Positions 44,532-56,137 of a stretch of 64,000 bases of DNA are shown here, piece after piece; position 1 is the first letter of the stretch; each line of letters begins with the position of its first letter. Source of the DNA: Zygnema cylindricum (taxonomy: Eukaryota > Streptophyta > Zygnematophyceae > Zygnematales > Zygnemataceae); assembly GCA_037447655.1 (NCBI GenBank), contig JBBHKE010000420.1:124001-188000 (forward strand), in the 5' to 3' direction. The notes under the pieces were generated by a model. It had not been told where the DNA came from, did no database searches, and saw nothing but the letters and a program-made list of their open reading frames with translations. The position numbers were made by a program, and so were the translations under genes.

Positions 44532-44889
44532 TATAAATCGATTTTTTTTACTTCTTCCTTTTCATCCTAAATCATAGCCTTTTGTTCTTTCTTCTTTCCA
44601 TTATCTTTTAGACCTTTTGTGCAGAGATATCAAAAATCTTCTTCAGCTTCTCCTCCCTCCTCCTTCCTCCTTCCTCCTCCCTCCTCCTCCTCCTCCTCCC
44701 GCCTTTCCCTCTCCTTCCCCCTTCCCCTTGCCTTCCCCTCCACCACTCCATCCTCCTTCCTCTTTCCTCACCTCCTTTCCTCCTTCCTCCTTCCTCCGAT
44801 AACGATTCCTCCGCCTTTTCCTTCCTCCTTCCTCCTCCCCCCCGTCTCCCTTTCCTTTACCTGATCTTCCACTCTTTTCCCGGGCAGCC
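44532..44889 (+). promoter_or_regulatory. Possible TATA box and CT-rich leader of the syntaxin gene
   Basis: TATAAA occurs at 44532-44537. A 220-bp almost pure pyrimidine tract (about 44640-44865; TCCTCC/TTCC words) runs to just before the ATG at 44890. A pyrimidine-rich 5' leader is plausible; transcription start is not visible. Confidence 0.4.
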
Positions 44890-45837
44890 ATGAACGATTT
44901 ATTCACCCGTTCCTGGCAGCCTACCCGAGGCTCGGGATTTTCCGAACTTCAAAAAGACCGTCAGATGCAAGATATGGAATCCGGCTTGTCGGACAGTCAA
45001 GATTATTCCGCCGCTAACTTCCAAGATTTTAATTTGAATGTGAAAACGATCGAAAAAGAAATCAAAGAAACGAATCTTTTGATCGACAGCGTCCAATCTT
45101 CGTACGAAAAAACAAAATCTACCGTACATGCGGCGGCCGTACACGAAATCCGGGAAAAAATGCAAGTCGACTTAGGAAGAATAAATACGACGGCGCGCTC
45201 TATTAAAAAAAAACTCGAGGCTTTGGTAAAAGAAAACGAGGAAAATACGAGGAAGCCGGGATGCGGGAAAAATTCGGCGACGGACCGACATAGAACGAAT
45301 ATCACGCGAGGATTAGGGAATAAGTTAAGAGACGAAGTTAACCGTTTTAACGAACTCCGAGGTCAAATGGACTCCGAGTATAGGGAAACTGTAGAGAGGA
45401 GAGTGTATACTGTGACAGGAGCTAGACCTAATCCTCAGGAAGTGGATCAGTTAATCGAAACAGGAAAAAGTGAGGAGATTTTTCAAAGAGCAGTAAAATT
45501 GCAAGGGAAAAATAGTGCGATTGACGCCCTTCAGGAAATGCAGGAGAGACATGATGCCGTACAAGTACTGACAAAAAATCTGTTGGAGCTTCATCAAGTT
45601 TTTCAAGATATGGCGATGCTCGTCGAGTCGCAAGGAGAACTCGTCGACGATATCGAAAAAAACGTCGAAAAAGCGAGCGATTATACGGCGGAAGCGAGGA
45701 AAAAGCTCGAAACGGCGTTGGTTATCAAGAGAAATACGAGGAAATGGCAGATGTACGGATTTATTATTTGTATCGTCATCGTTGTCATTTTGTTAATTAT
45801 CCTTCTCCCGACCATTTTGACTATAGTGAACTCGTAG
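44890..45837 (+). CDS. Plant-type Qa-SNARE syntaxin (SYP1 family)
   Basis: Complete, intronless, 315 aa. Target-membrane SNARE that pairs with R-, Qb- and Qc-SNAREs to fuse secretory vesicles at the plasma membrane or cell plate. Visible features: plant SYP1 start MNDLF; Habc bundle about residues 45-165 with the conserved PGCG and DRHRTNITRGL between helices; SEYRETVERRVYTVTG (162-177) typical of syntaxins; SNARE helix about 212-274 with the zero-layer glutamine Q236 in LLELHQVF; juxtamembrane KRNTRKWQ; one transmembrane helix about 289-311 and a four-residue tail. Length matches the family. The ATG at 44890 is the first in frame and follows a CT-rich leader. Being intronless beside two many-exon genes is not unusual for part of this family. 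Subgroup (SYP11/12/13) is not decided. Confidence 0.93.
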   Translation: MNDLFTRSWQPTRGSGFSELQKDRQMQDMESGLSDSQDYSAANFQDFNLNVKTIEKEIKETNLLIDSVQSSYEKTKSTVHAAAVHEIREKMQVDLGRINTTARSIKKKLEALVKENEENTRKPGCGKNSATDRHRTNITRGLGNKLRDEVNRFNELRGQMDSEYRETVERRVYTVTGARPNPQEVDQLIETGKSEEIFQRAVKLQGKNSAIDALQEMQERHDAVQVLTKNLLELHQVFQDMAMLVESQGELVDDIEKNVEKASDYTAEARKKLETALVIKRNTRKWQMYGFIICIVIVVILLIILLPTILTIVNS

Positions 45838-46722
45838 GGAGAGATTTCAGTCCTTTAAAAGTATTGAATGGGAAGGAAAGAGGGAGGGAGAGAGGGAGGG
45901 AGAGAGGGAGGGAGAGATGGTTTTTCTTATTTATCGAGGGAAACATATGTCGAATTATCTGTCGAAGACGGAGTTTTTGTCGGCTGGTCTTGTTTAAGTT
46001 TTCACTTATTTGAGAGGCATATGTTTTCTTTCGTTTTTTTTCCCTTGAATATGTTTTTTTCTTTTTGGTTAAGGGTTGGCGATGTTAAGTAATAATTGGA
46101 AGTTCTATGTTATCATCTGTAAAGACTGACAGTTACAAGTTGTCAGTTTCTTCTGACAGTTATATGTTTTTTTAGGGTTCTGACTTTTTTTTAGGGTTCA
46201 TGACTTTTCTCTAGGGTTTATGAGCAGTACATGTAGTAAAGGAAAAAGGGGAAAAGTCAAAATATTAATTTTTCGTAATGAGGAAAATCGAACAGGAATT
46301 GTTTCGAAGTTATTCGTTCATATAGTTGTACTTTTTTTATGTACGGATTTCTTTTGTATAATGTATTTTCCTTCATTCAATTTTCTGAATTCGAGTTATC
46401 TAACAGAAAAATTATGTGCTGGTGTGTGCATTCTGAGGGAGGGAGGGGGGGGGGAGGTCCGTTCCATTCTGTCCATTGTCCACCACCTTCCCCCTTCCTC
46501 CATTTCTTCCTCCTTCCATTCCTGGTCCCCTCCTTCGATTTATCCTCCCCCCCCCCTCTTCCTTTCCATCCCCTCCTTCCCCTCTCCTCTTTTTCCTCTC
46601 CTTTCCTCTCTCCATCCCTTGCCTCCCATTCCCCTCTCCTCTTCTTTGTCTCTTTACCTCCTCTCCTTCCCGTCTCTCGCCCTCTCCCTCCCTTTCCTCC
46701 CTTCCCTCCCCTCCTTGCTCGC

Positions 46723-46754
<32 letters not shown>

Positions 46755-46960
46755 CCCCGTCCCCCTCCCACTCTGGAAGTATCTTTCTGTGCATTATTTG
46801 AAAAAAAAGAGAGAGGGAGAGAGTGAGGGGGGGTGGGAGAGTGGAGGGAAGGGGAGGGGGGGCTGTGTTGTGGTTGTAAGGAATTGTAGGTGTTGTTGTT
46901 TTCTTCAATAAGTTATTTACGATGTTTTTAATTATTATATATTTTTATTTTATATGCTTA
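45838..46960 (+). other. 3' flank of the syntaxin gene with CT-rich and purine tracts
   Basis: GGGA repeats at 45873-45918, telomere-like TTTAGGG words (46160-46220), a long CT-rich block 46490-46770 and a short GA block 46808-46860. Open frames across the CT block are Ser/Pro-rich artefacts. The 3' UTR probably lies in the first part. Confidence 0.5.
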
Positions 46961-48120
46961 TATATGTATTTATTTCTTTATTAAATGCAAATCAGGTAAT
47001 ATGTCTATTTCTTGAAATGACATGAATAAGTAAACTACAATAAAGTACAAAAAGTACAAAAAAGTAAGTAAAGTAGACACTCTTTCATAGCTAATTGTTA
47101 TATTATCAAAAAGTAAACTACTGGTAAATAATAAATAGCCAATCAAATCATTGTTCTCGTGGTGTTTTTAATTCCGGTGATATTTCGGATACAGTGATTT
47201 CCATTCAACATAGTAATTAATAATGTCCTGTTTTTTTAATTAATAATGACCTTTTTTTTAATAAAAAATGTCCTGTTTTTTTGTTCAAAAAATGCCCTGT
47301 TTTTTTTTCAATTAAAATTGTCCTGTTTTAAAAATATCGCGCATTAAAACTTTATTATCATTGCTGCATTTAAATTCTCCATCTTTTGATCAAGATAAAA
47401 GACAATTATTCTCAAAACTATCTTATTTTTTACATCTTAAGTTTTCTTGAAGAATCATGTTTATCTGTTTTTTTTATTTCTTTCATAATGAGTCGTCTAT
47501 TTTTTTTTCTCTAGATATTTATTAGTGAGATATTTCCAAGTATCTTTCATTAGAAACATATATTTAAATTGGTGTCACTATTTAAATCTCACCTAAATTA
47601 TATAATAACTAAAAAAGTTAAATTAAATTAAATCTAAAACTTCTTTTTTTTGTTTTTGTTTTAGTGACATAATCGCAACTTAATTTCACATGTTTTGCAA
47701 TTTCACATAAATTGAAATAGGACATAAATGGGAATAATATACAATATACAATTAATTGTACAATTTTGGACAAAGAAGAAAAATTTCAAAAATACATTAT
47801 GTAAAAAGGTGGAGGGAAGGAGGAGAGAACCAGCAAAAAGGGGAGAGGAGCTTCACTCAACATTTAAAATTTGCAAAAAAAAAAAAGGGGGACCAAAACT
47901 TTCAAGCACACCAGAGAAGAGAAAGAAAGAAAATCAGTCAAGGGAAAAGGGTAAAGAAAAAAAAATGAAAAAAGACGAAGGAAATTTTAGTAAGAATTAC
48001 AATTAAAAATACAAAATTTGAAAGCATTGTTCACTTATTAAGACACTTTTACAAAACAGCCTAGCTTTTGCCCTTTGTAAGTGCCCCTCTCTCTGTCTCC
48101 CTTTTTTTTTTTTTTTTTTT
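46961..48120. other. AT-rich intergenic sequence between convergent genes
   Basis: Separates the plus-strand syntaxin from the minus-strand kanadaptin-like gene. Repeated words TGTCCTGTTTTTTT at 47220-47330 form a short degenerate tandem (about four units of 40 bp). No gene. Confidence 0.45.
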
Positions 48121-51100
48121 TTAATAACCAAATTTCACATTAAGGGATTTCCGACCGTCGCCAGTTTGTCCTGCCCAATAAAAAAGAAAAAATAAAAAGT
48201 AAAAACAAAATAACAATAATCAGTTACAAGAAAAATAAATGAATGATAACTCCATAATATGAACCATATTTCTGTACTAGGATTTGTATAATCTTTTTTG
48301 ATATTTTTCCGTCAATACGACAAAATTGGTTGTCATTTCAAACTCGAAACCATGTCATTTTTTAACAAAATTGACCTATTTTTTGCACTTTTTCAAAAAA
48401 ACCAATTATTACGGACGGCTTTGTAAATACTGCCACTTTTATTTTTTAACTAGATCCCAAATTGGCCACAAATGAAGCAGAAATTCAATATTCCAATATT
48501 AACGCGGGTTTTTTTTTTTTTTTCTTAAGAAAACCAACTTGCGTTTGACTTAAAAAACACAAAAAAATGTAAAACTTAAAAACCACAAAAAAGAAAAAAA
48601 ACCTTACATATAAACTTAAGCACAAATTCTTGCTTTTTTCATTTAAAAAAAAAAAAAAAAATTAAAAGAAAAAAGGTCAAAAGAAGTAAAAAAAAGTCAT
48701 TTTTCTTACCTTCTGGTGGTAACCAAGTCTCGACTTCTCCAATTTCTCCTTCGTTTATTAATTGAGGAGGTCTCGCTGGTCCCAATTTCCTCTTTTTTTT
48801 CTCTCTCTTTTTCTCCTCTATCTTTTTCTTCTCATTACTTTCTTTCTCACTTCGTTCTTTCTCACTTCGTTCTTTCTCACTTCGTTCTTTCTCACTTCGT
48901 TCTTTCTCATTTTTATCTTTCTCCATTTTTTCTTTTTCATCATTTCTCAATTTTTCATTTTTTAAGTCACCCAAATCTCTTACCGCTCCTCCCCCTTCCG
49001 GTTTAAATTCCCCAATTACATTTTCTCCTTCATGCTTAAACGTCTCTGTTTTAATCGACTCGATTTTTTCACCCGAAACATTATCTTGCTCTGTTTTTCC
49101 CTCCGTTTTTACCTCTGTTTTAACCTCTCCCAAATTTTCTTCGCCTTTTCTAAAATTCTCGTTTTCCTTTCTTTCTATCGGATTTTCTGTAATCTCTTCT
49201 CCAAACGAACCCTTTTCTGTCATAACTCCCTCCTCTTCCTTATCCCTACCCCCCATCCCAGTTTCTACACCACCTCTCTCACTCTCTCCCTCCATTTCTA
49301 TTAAGTTTTTCTTCCCTAAATCTTTCACATTTTGTTTTTCCACCTTCACTTCCCTTTCTCTCAGATCCAAAGCCAGCGCTATTCTATTTTTCTTTTTCTG
49401 ATTTTCCACTCTCTCCCTCTCCTCTCTATCCTCCCTCTCTCTCTTTTTAGACAAAGAAATATCCTCTGGTTTCCATTTTTTCTCAGCTTCTTTTCCAGGG
49501 TCAGCGATTCGAAGCAATTTTTCGACTTTCAAAATTTCAGTCTCCAATCTTTTCATTTCTCTCTCAAGATACACACTTTTGTCCTTCTCTGTTAAACCCA
49601 TTTATACCCACAGAGGAAAAAAAGTATCATACTGTCAATTAAATCGCTCGTTTTACAAGTTAAGACGAACCCAAAAAGTAAAAATAAAAACAAAAACCTA
49701 CCGGTCATTTCCTCACAACATATCTATCTATATTCTTGTCCTCACCCTCTCTCCCTCTCTCCCTCTTCCCCTATGTCTCTCCCTCTCTCTCATCTTCTCC
49801 CCGCCCTCTCGCTCTCATATCACCCGCCCTCTTTCATATCACCCGCCCTCTCTCTCTCTCCCTCCCTCCCTCCNNNNNNNNNNNNNNNNNNNNNNNNNNN
49901 NNNNNNNNNNNNNNNNNNNNNNNNNNNNNNNNNNNNNNNNNNNNNNNNNNNNNNNNNNNNNNNNNNNNNNNNNNNNNNNNNNNNNNNNNNNNNNNNNNNN
50001 NNNNNNNNNNNNNNNNNNNNNNNNNNNNNNNNNNNNNNNNNNNNNNNNNNNNNNNNNNNNNNNNNNNNNNNNNNNNNNNNNNNNNNNNNNNNNNNNNNNN
50101 NNNNNNNNNNNNNNNNNNNNNNNNNNNNNNNNNNNNNNNNNNNNNNNNNNNNNNNNNNNNNNNNNNNNNNNNNNNNNNNNNNNNNNNNNNNNNNNNNNNN
50201 NNNNNNNNNNNNNNNNNNNNNNNNNNNNNNNNNNNNNNNNNNNNNNNNNNNNNNNNNNNNNNNNNNNNNNNNNNNNNNNNNNNNNNNNNNNNNNNNNNNN
50301 NNNNNNNNNNNNNNNNNNNNNNNNNNNNNNNNNNNNNNNNNNNNNNNNNNNNNNNNNNNNNNNNNNNNNNNNNNNNNNNNNNNNNNNNNNNNNNNNNNNN
50401 NNNNNNNNNNNNNNNNNNNNNNNNNNNNNNNNNNNNNNNNNNNNNNNNNNNNNNNNNNNNNNNNNNNNNNNNNNNNNNNNNNNNNNNNNNNNNNNNNNNN
50501 NNNNNNNNNNNNCCCTCTCTTTAATAAACGACTAGGTGAGCTACGTAAATACAGCTTAACAAACAAATGTCAAATCATAGAACAGAGCTTGAATATAAGA
50601 ATTCTCAAGTTTTTTCTATTTTCTTTTTCAATTTTTTTTTTGGTCTTTTTCAAGTTTCAAAACTTACCGATTTCAGAGGTCACATTCGACATAAATGCAT
50701 CGAGTGGATCAGCAAATAATTTCTCTCCCTCTTCCTCCTCTCTACCTTCTAAGCTCTTCCCTCTCCCTGTTCCTTCCTCATAAATTTTCCCATCACCGTT
50801 TCCTTTCCTTTTCTCCTCTTCCTTTAATTTCTTTTTTTCTTCCTCCTTTACTTTCCTTTTGTCTTCTTCCTTAATTTGAAGCTGTAATTCCGCTCTCTCT
50901 AAATTAAGGAAATGTCTTTTTTCGAGAAGAGTTTCAGCAGTTTCGACTTTTTGATCTGTTTTTGAAGTTTTCTTTTTTAGAGCTCGATTGTAAAACTCGT
51001 CTTCGTCACTACACGATTTCAAAAAAAATAAAAAAAGGGAGCTGAGACAAAATTGAAACAAAATCGGGAGACAAGATATAGAAACAAGGCTGAATGGAAA

Positions 51101-52969
51101 CGATTGAAAACATTGAAACAAATGAAGTAAAATTGGGACCAATTGAAGTAAAGTTGAAACAATTGACGTAAAATTGATTGAAGTAAACCTGAGAAAATTG
51201 AAAGTAAAGTTGAGACAATTGAAGCTAAAAACTGAAACAAATAAGGTAAATATTTGATACAATTGATGTAAAAGCAGAACAAATAAGTACATTTGGGACC
51301 AATTGAGATAAAATTGAAACTGTTGAATCAAAATTGCAACAATTGAACTAAATTTGAGATCATAGAAAGTAAAATCAGGACGGTCAAAGTAAAATTGACA
51401 AAAGTGAAATAAAATTGAGACAATTGAGTTAAAAGTGAAACAATTTGCAACGAAATTGCGATTAATTGAGATAAATGAAATAAACGTGACAATTGAAGTA
51501 AAATTGACAAGATTTGGAGCAAAATAGAGAAAAGTGAAAAAAGCTGTAAATGAAACAATTAAGGCAATTAAAGTAAAATCACAACAGAAAACATAACAAA
51601 ATTGATAAACTTACCTGTCACCAGCATCTTCTTCACTAATATATCCTCTTCCTGTTGTCTTTTTCCCAGAAGACGAGCCTTTTTTTGCTCCAAGACTTTC
51701 TTTGATGCTGTCATTTAAAGTTTCCTCGAAACTCTCGACTTCCTCCATCAGCTGGGAGAAGAGAGAGAGGGAGAGGGAGAGAGAGGAGTGTGCGACGTAC
51801 CCCAACCAAATTAATATAAGTTCTTATGTCCAAAGAATAAATAGGGAGAGGCGGAGCAAGAGGGAGAGGAATAATCCAACCACCTTGATGCAAAGAGAAT
51901 ATATAATCAAAGAGGTAAAGGAGTGGGTAGACTTAACAGAAAGACTGCAATTTCTGAAAAATATTATTTTCTCACAAAAAGACATTAATAAATCCATTTT
52001 TACAGGAATGAGGGGTAAAAATTCTCCCAAAAACATGTCAAGAAAAAAAACAGTCGTGCTTTTATCATATCTTAGTGGTGTCGACGAGGAGGAGGAGGAG
52101 AGGAGGAACAAGAAAAGAAGGAGAAAAAGAGAGAGAGAGAAAGAGAACGAGAACGAGAACTAGAAAAGAAACGAGAATGAGAAAGAGAAAGCGGAGGAAA
52201 GAGAGAGGAAGAGAAGAAAGTGAAGGCAAGAGAGAAAGAGAGAGAGAAAGGGAAAGAGAAAGAGAAAGAGTACAAGAAAGAGAAAGAGAAGGTGAAAGGA
52301 ACAAGAGAGAAAGAGAAACAACAAAAAAATAAAAAACAAACCTGTTCAATTCTTTGTTCGTTTCGAGCAATTTGAGTTTGTTGACCTTGCGACAATCCTC
52401 CCTGGGCAATTTCTTTCGATTGAATTGCATCGATTTCGAATTGTAAATTGCTTAACTGCAAAAAAAAAAACTGATTTTTTAGCCCAAAATCATATCGATT
52501 GTCGTGACATATTTGGCGATAATCTCACCTCAAAAAATTAAGAAAAAAAATCATTATTCAAGTCCAGAATCATATGGATTTTCATGCCGCTGTCACCTTT
52601 TTCTTTTTTTTTAAGGGACCGTATTTGCCAAAACATTTAATTTTTGAGACGAACAACATATTCAACACTATTCCAATTCTTACTAGAAAGGAATCAAATC
52701 AATCCCTCCAAAGTTTCAGAATTTATACATAAAAAAAGGCCCAACTATTCACGTATTGAGAACATTCAGATAAGATTAGTCCACTTATGGTAAAACTTTT
52801 GCAATATAAGGTGGACTAAAAATTAAAAATTGCATGATTTACTCCCAATCAAATACATTCATGCTTGATTATTTCAAAATTCGGGCAGTTCAAAAAATTA
52901 CATTCGCTCGTATTTTGAGCGGTTTCGAATCTAGGGTTTTTTTTTTTGCGGCATTTCTTCTGCTTTGTT

Positions 52970-53051
<82 letters not shown>

Positions 53052-56000
53052 TTTTTTCTTTTGTTGCGCAGATTTCCTTAACACACTTTCTCAGACCTAA
53101 AAAAGAGTGTTTCAAACTACAAAAAGATGGTGTAAAGGAAATTCTAATCTATAAACAGAGAAGAAGTTGGGTTCCGGTAATTTTTTAAAACAAAAACGAA
53201 AATCGATATTTTTCCACCACCTTTTAAAATTTCTTTGTTATAAAAGAAAAATATTTGGCCTTTTATTGCTTTTTTTTTCACCTTTTCCTGTTTTTTTTTC
53301 AGCTTTTCCAAAAGTTTTTCTTGTTTTCTGTGAGCTTCCCTTTGTTCATATGAAACTTCCTCCTCCACCTGCCTCCCAAAAACAAACCGAAAAAAAAAAT
53401 ATACGTAATTATAAAAACATGGAAGTCTTTAAGCCCCCGCTTAAAAGCCCTCACTCTTTCAAAAAAAAAAAAAAAACTTAAAACATTAGTCAAATTAATA
53501 ACTTAAACCTTTCTAAAAATCATAAAAAAATCCTTCTCAAAACTTAATTTTTCCAAAAACTATCAAAATAAAAATTCCATCTATTTCTAGAAAATAAAAG
53601 ATCTCCACTACCTTTGAACTTTACATTACCTCGCCCTCTCTCTCTTCCTGCGTCCTTTCCCAATCCCCAAGTAAAAACTCATCAAAAAATCCTTAAAAGC
53701 CCTAAAAAATCCATAAAAAAAAAGCCAGTATAAAACCCATGAAAGGAAAACTAGAGAAAGGAAAAAAAAAACTTAATTACCTCTGTCTCTTCCATTTCCG
53801 CATCTTCTCCCATTCCCCAAGTAATCTCATCTCTCCCTTGATTATGGGCGGCTCGAGCCTCGGCCTCCTCCTCCTCCCTCCTCTTTTTGGCAGCTTCTGC
53901 CGCCCTAAGGGCCCTCCTTTCCGCTCGAGAAAGACCCTCCTTCGTACCCCAAAAAGAAGAAAAGACAAAGGAAAAGAGAAAAAAGTATTAAGAAAGGAAA
54001 AAAATGAGAGGAGGAGTAGGAGGAAGAGGAGGGGGAGTAGGAGGAGGAAAAGGAGAAGAACGAGTAGAAGAAGAAACAAAAAGAAAAAAAAATGAATTAA
54101 GGAAAAGAAAAAGAAGAAGAAGACAAAAAAATGAGGGAGAAGATGCAGGAGGGAAGGAGAGAGGGAGAAGGACAAAACATCCCAAACAAATTAAAACCTT
54201 GAAAGTTAAAACAACAAAAAAAAAAGCACAAACCAAAAACAACCACGAGCAAAAACCAAATACAAACATACCTGAACATGAACATTATAAAAAAAAAAAT
54301 AACAAAAAATATTCACAAAAACAAAAATATTCATAAATATAGGTTTTTGGGATGGTCAAAAAGTTGATAAATCGACATCATGATACGTAAAATCTTGGAA
54401 AAATGATAAGCAATACTACTAGAAAATAATACATATATTTTTCAAACACTATTCTGAGGTGAATAAACTGAAAAACTAAAAGTCTCCCAATTTTTTTGAT
54501 AAGTTGACAATTTGATATGCAAATCTCGAGAAAAAACTGACAGCCCATGCTAGAAGAAAAAAATAATAAGATTTCAACTGTTCGGAGGTGAAAAAGCTCA
54601 CAAATGAAAAATAAAAAAATAAAAAAATGTAGAAACATACCTCTACCATCAATGCCGTAGGTCAAATTTCGAGAAACAACTGATAAGAAGTACTAGAAAG
54701 AAAAATACACCAAATTTTCAAACACTTCTGAGTTGAAAAAACTCAAACGGGAAAACAGAAATATAAAAAAATCGAAGAAACTTACCTCTACCATCAACTC
54801 TGTAGGTCCTTGAACTATGTACAATCTGGATGATCTGTAAAACCCAACAGGAATTTGACCAATAAAGTATTAAAAAATGTTAAAAAAAGAGTGAGAATGG
54901 AAGAGGGACAGAGAGAGCGTGTGTGAGAGAGAGAGGGAGAGAGGAAGAGAGCGGAGTGAGAGAGGGGGGGAGAGGAAAAGAGAGAGGGAGAGAGAGAGAA
55001 AGAGGGGGGAAAAGAGAGAGAGGGAGAGGGAGAGGGAAAAAGAGGAATAGCAAGACAAGGAAATGGAAAACAGAGAGAGGGAAGAGAGAGGGAGAGTGAG
55101 AGAGAGAGAGGGAGTGGAAGAGAGGGAGCGGGAGGGAAACGAGAGAGAGGGGGGGAGAGATAGATAGAGAAGAAGAAGAAGAGGGAGGAAAAGAGGGAGA
55201 TGAATTTAAGGGAAAATTTAATCACAAAGTCTAAGAATCTGAACATGTAAATGAATCGAATAAAAAATTGAACAAAAAAATGAATAAAGCATTGAAGACT
55301 TCCAACTTAGACACCGACGAACAGCTTATAATGTAAAAAAACAAGTTTAAAACACGTGCAAATTACCAATTTGAATGCAAATACCCCAATTTACATCTGA
55401 AACTTGGTCCAGTGTTTTCATACATCTAAACCACCTAAGAAAAAAATCAAAATGTAATTATTACATTATATTTTCGCCTCAACAAGAAAATTAAAAACTA
55501 ACTAAATAAGATAAATAGAAAAAAAATATTCCATTAGTTATATAAGAAAAAAATATTCTAAAAACTTCTGTGATAATATATGAGTTTGAAACAACTTAAA
55601 AAAAATAAAAAATGGAAATGGGACAATGGGAATGGGTTTCCAATTTTTTTCCTGGAAGGGTGTGGAAAGACTCATATGATTAATTAAAAAAAAAAAAACA
55701 AATAAATGAACAAACCTCAAAAAAAAAAAAAGTGTTTGGGAACTTACTGTCCAAATTTGAGGAGGTCTCCCACATGCAACGGAGCATAAACTTGACTCTT
55801 AATCTGTAAATGAAATAAGATAAAAAAGAACAAATAAATAAAAGTACACAATAAATAAACAGAAATATAAATGATAATTAGAAGCATACGTAACAAAGTA
55901 ATATTACGGTGTGTGATTGTATATGAAGTTCTAGTCAACACGAGTTAAAAACATAAAAAGAATAAAGGCCAAAAAGTCATGTCAATTTTAAAACTGCACA

Positions 56001-56094
56001 GGAAAGAAATTAATAACTTACATAAAGAGGGAGGGAGAGTGATAAGCGAGAAAGAGGAGAGGGAAAGGGAGAGGGAGAGGGAGAGGGAGGGGGG

Positions 56095-56137
<43 letters not shown>

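Noticed and set aside
46220-46911. Ser/Pro-rich ORFs of 190-193 codons downstream of the syntaxin
   Set aside because: Open in several frames at once over a CT-rich simple-sequence block; no domain or codon structure.
49579-50783. Long ORFs (250-336 codons) spanning the 639-N gap on both strands
   Set aside because: They are open only because unknown bases are translated as X. The flanking sequence is CT simple repeat or lies antisense to kanadaptin exons.
53630-53690. An additional kanadaptin exon between exons 6 and 7
   Set aside because: Resembles the end of exon 6 but is decayed, lacks an acceptor, and the modelled exons already join in phase and match the family order.
55380-55440. A kanadaptin exon between exons 4 and 5
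   Set aside because: No frame gives family sequence. Exon 4 (ending in CA) and exon 5 (starting with A) splice directly to give the expected [13 protein letters not shown].
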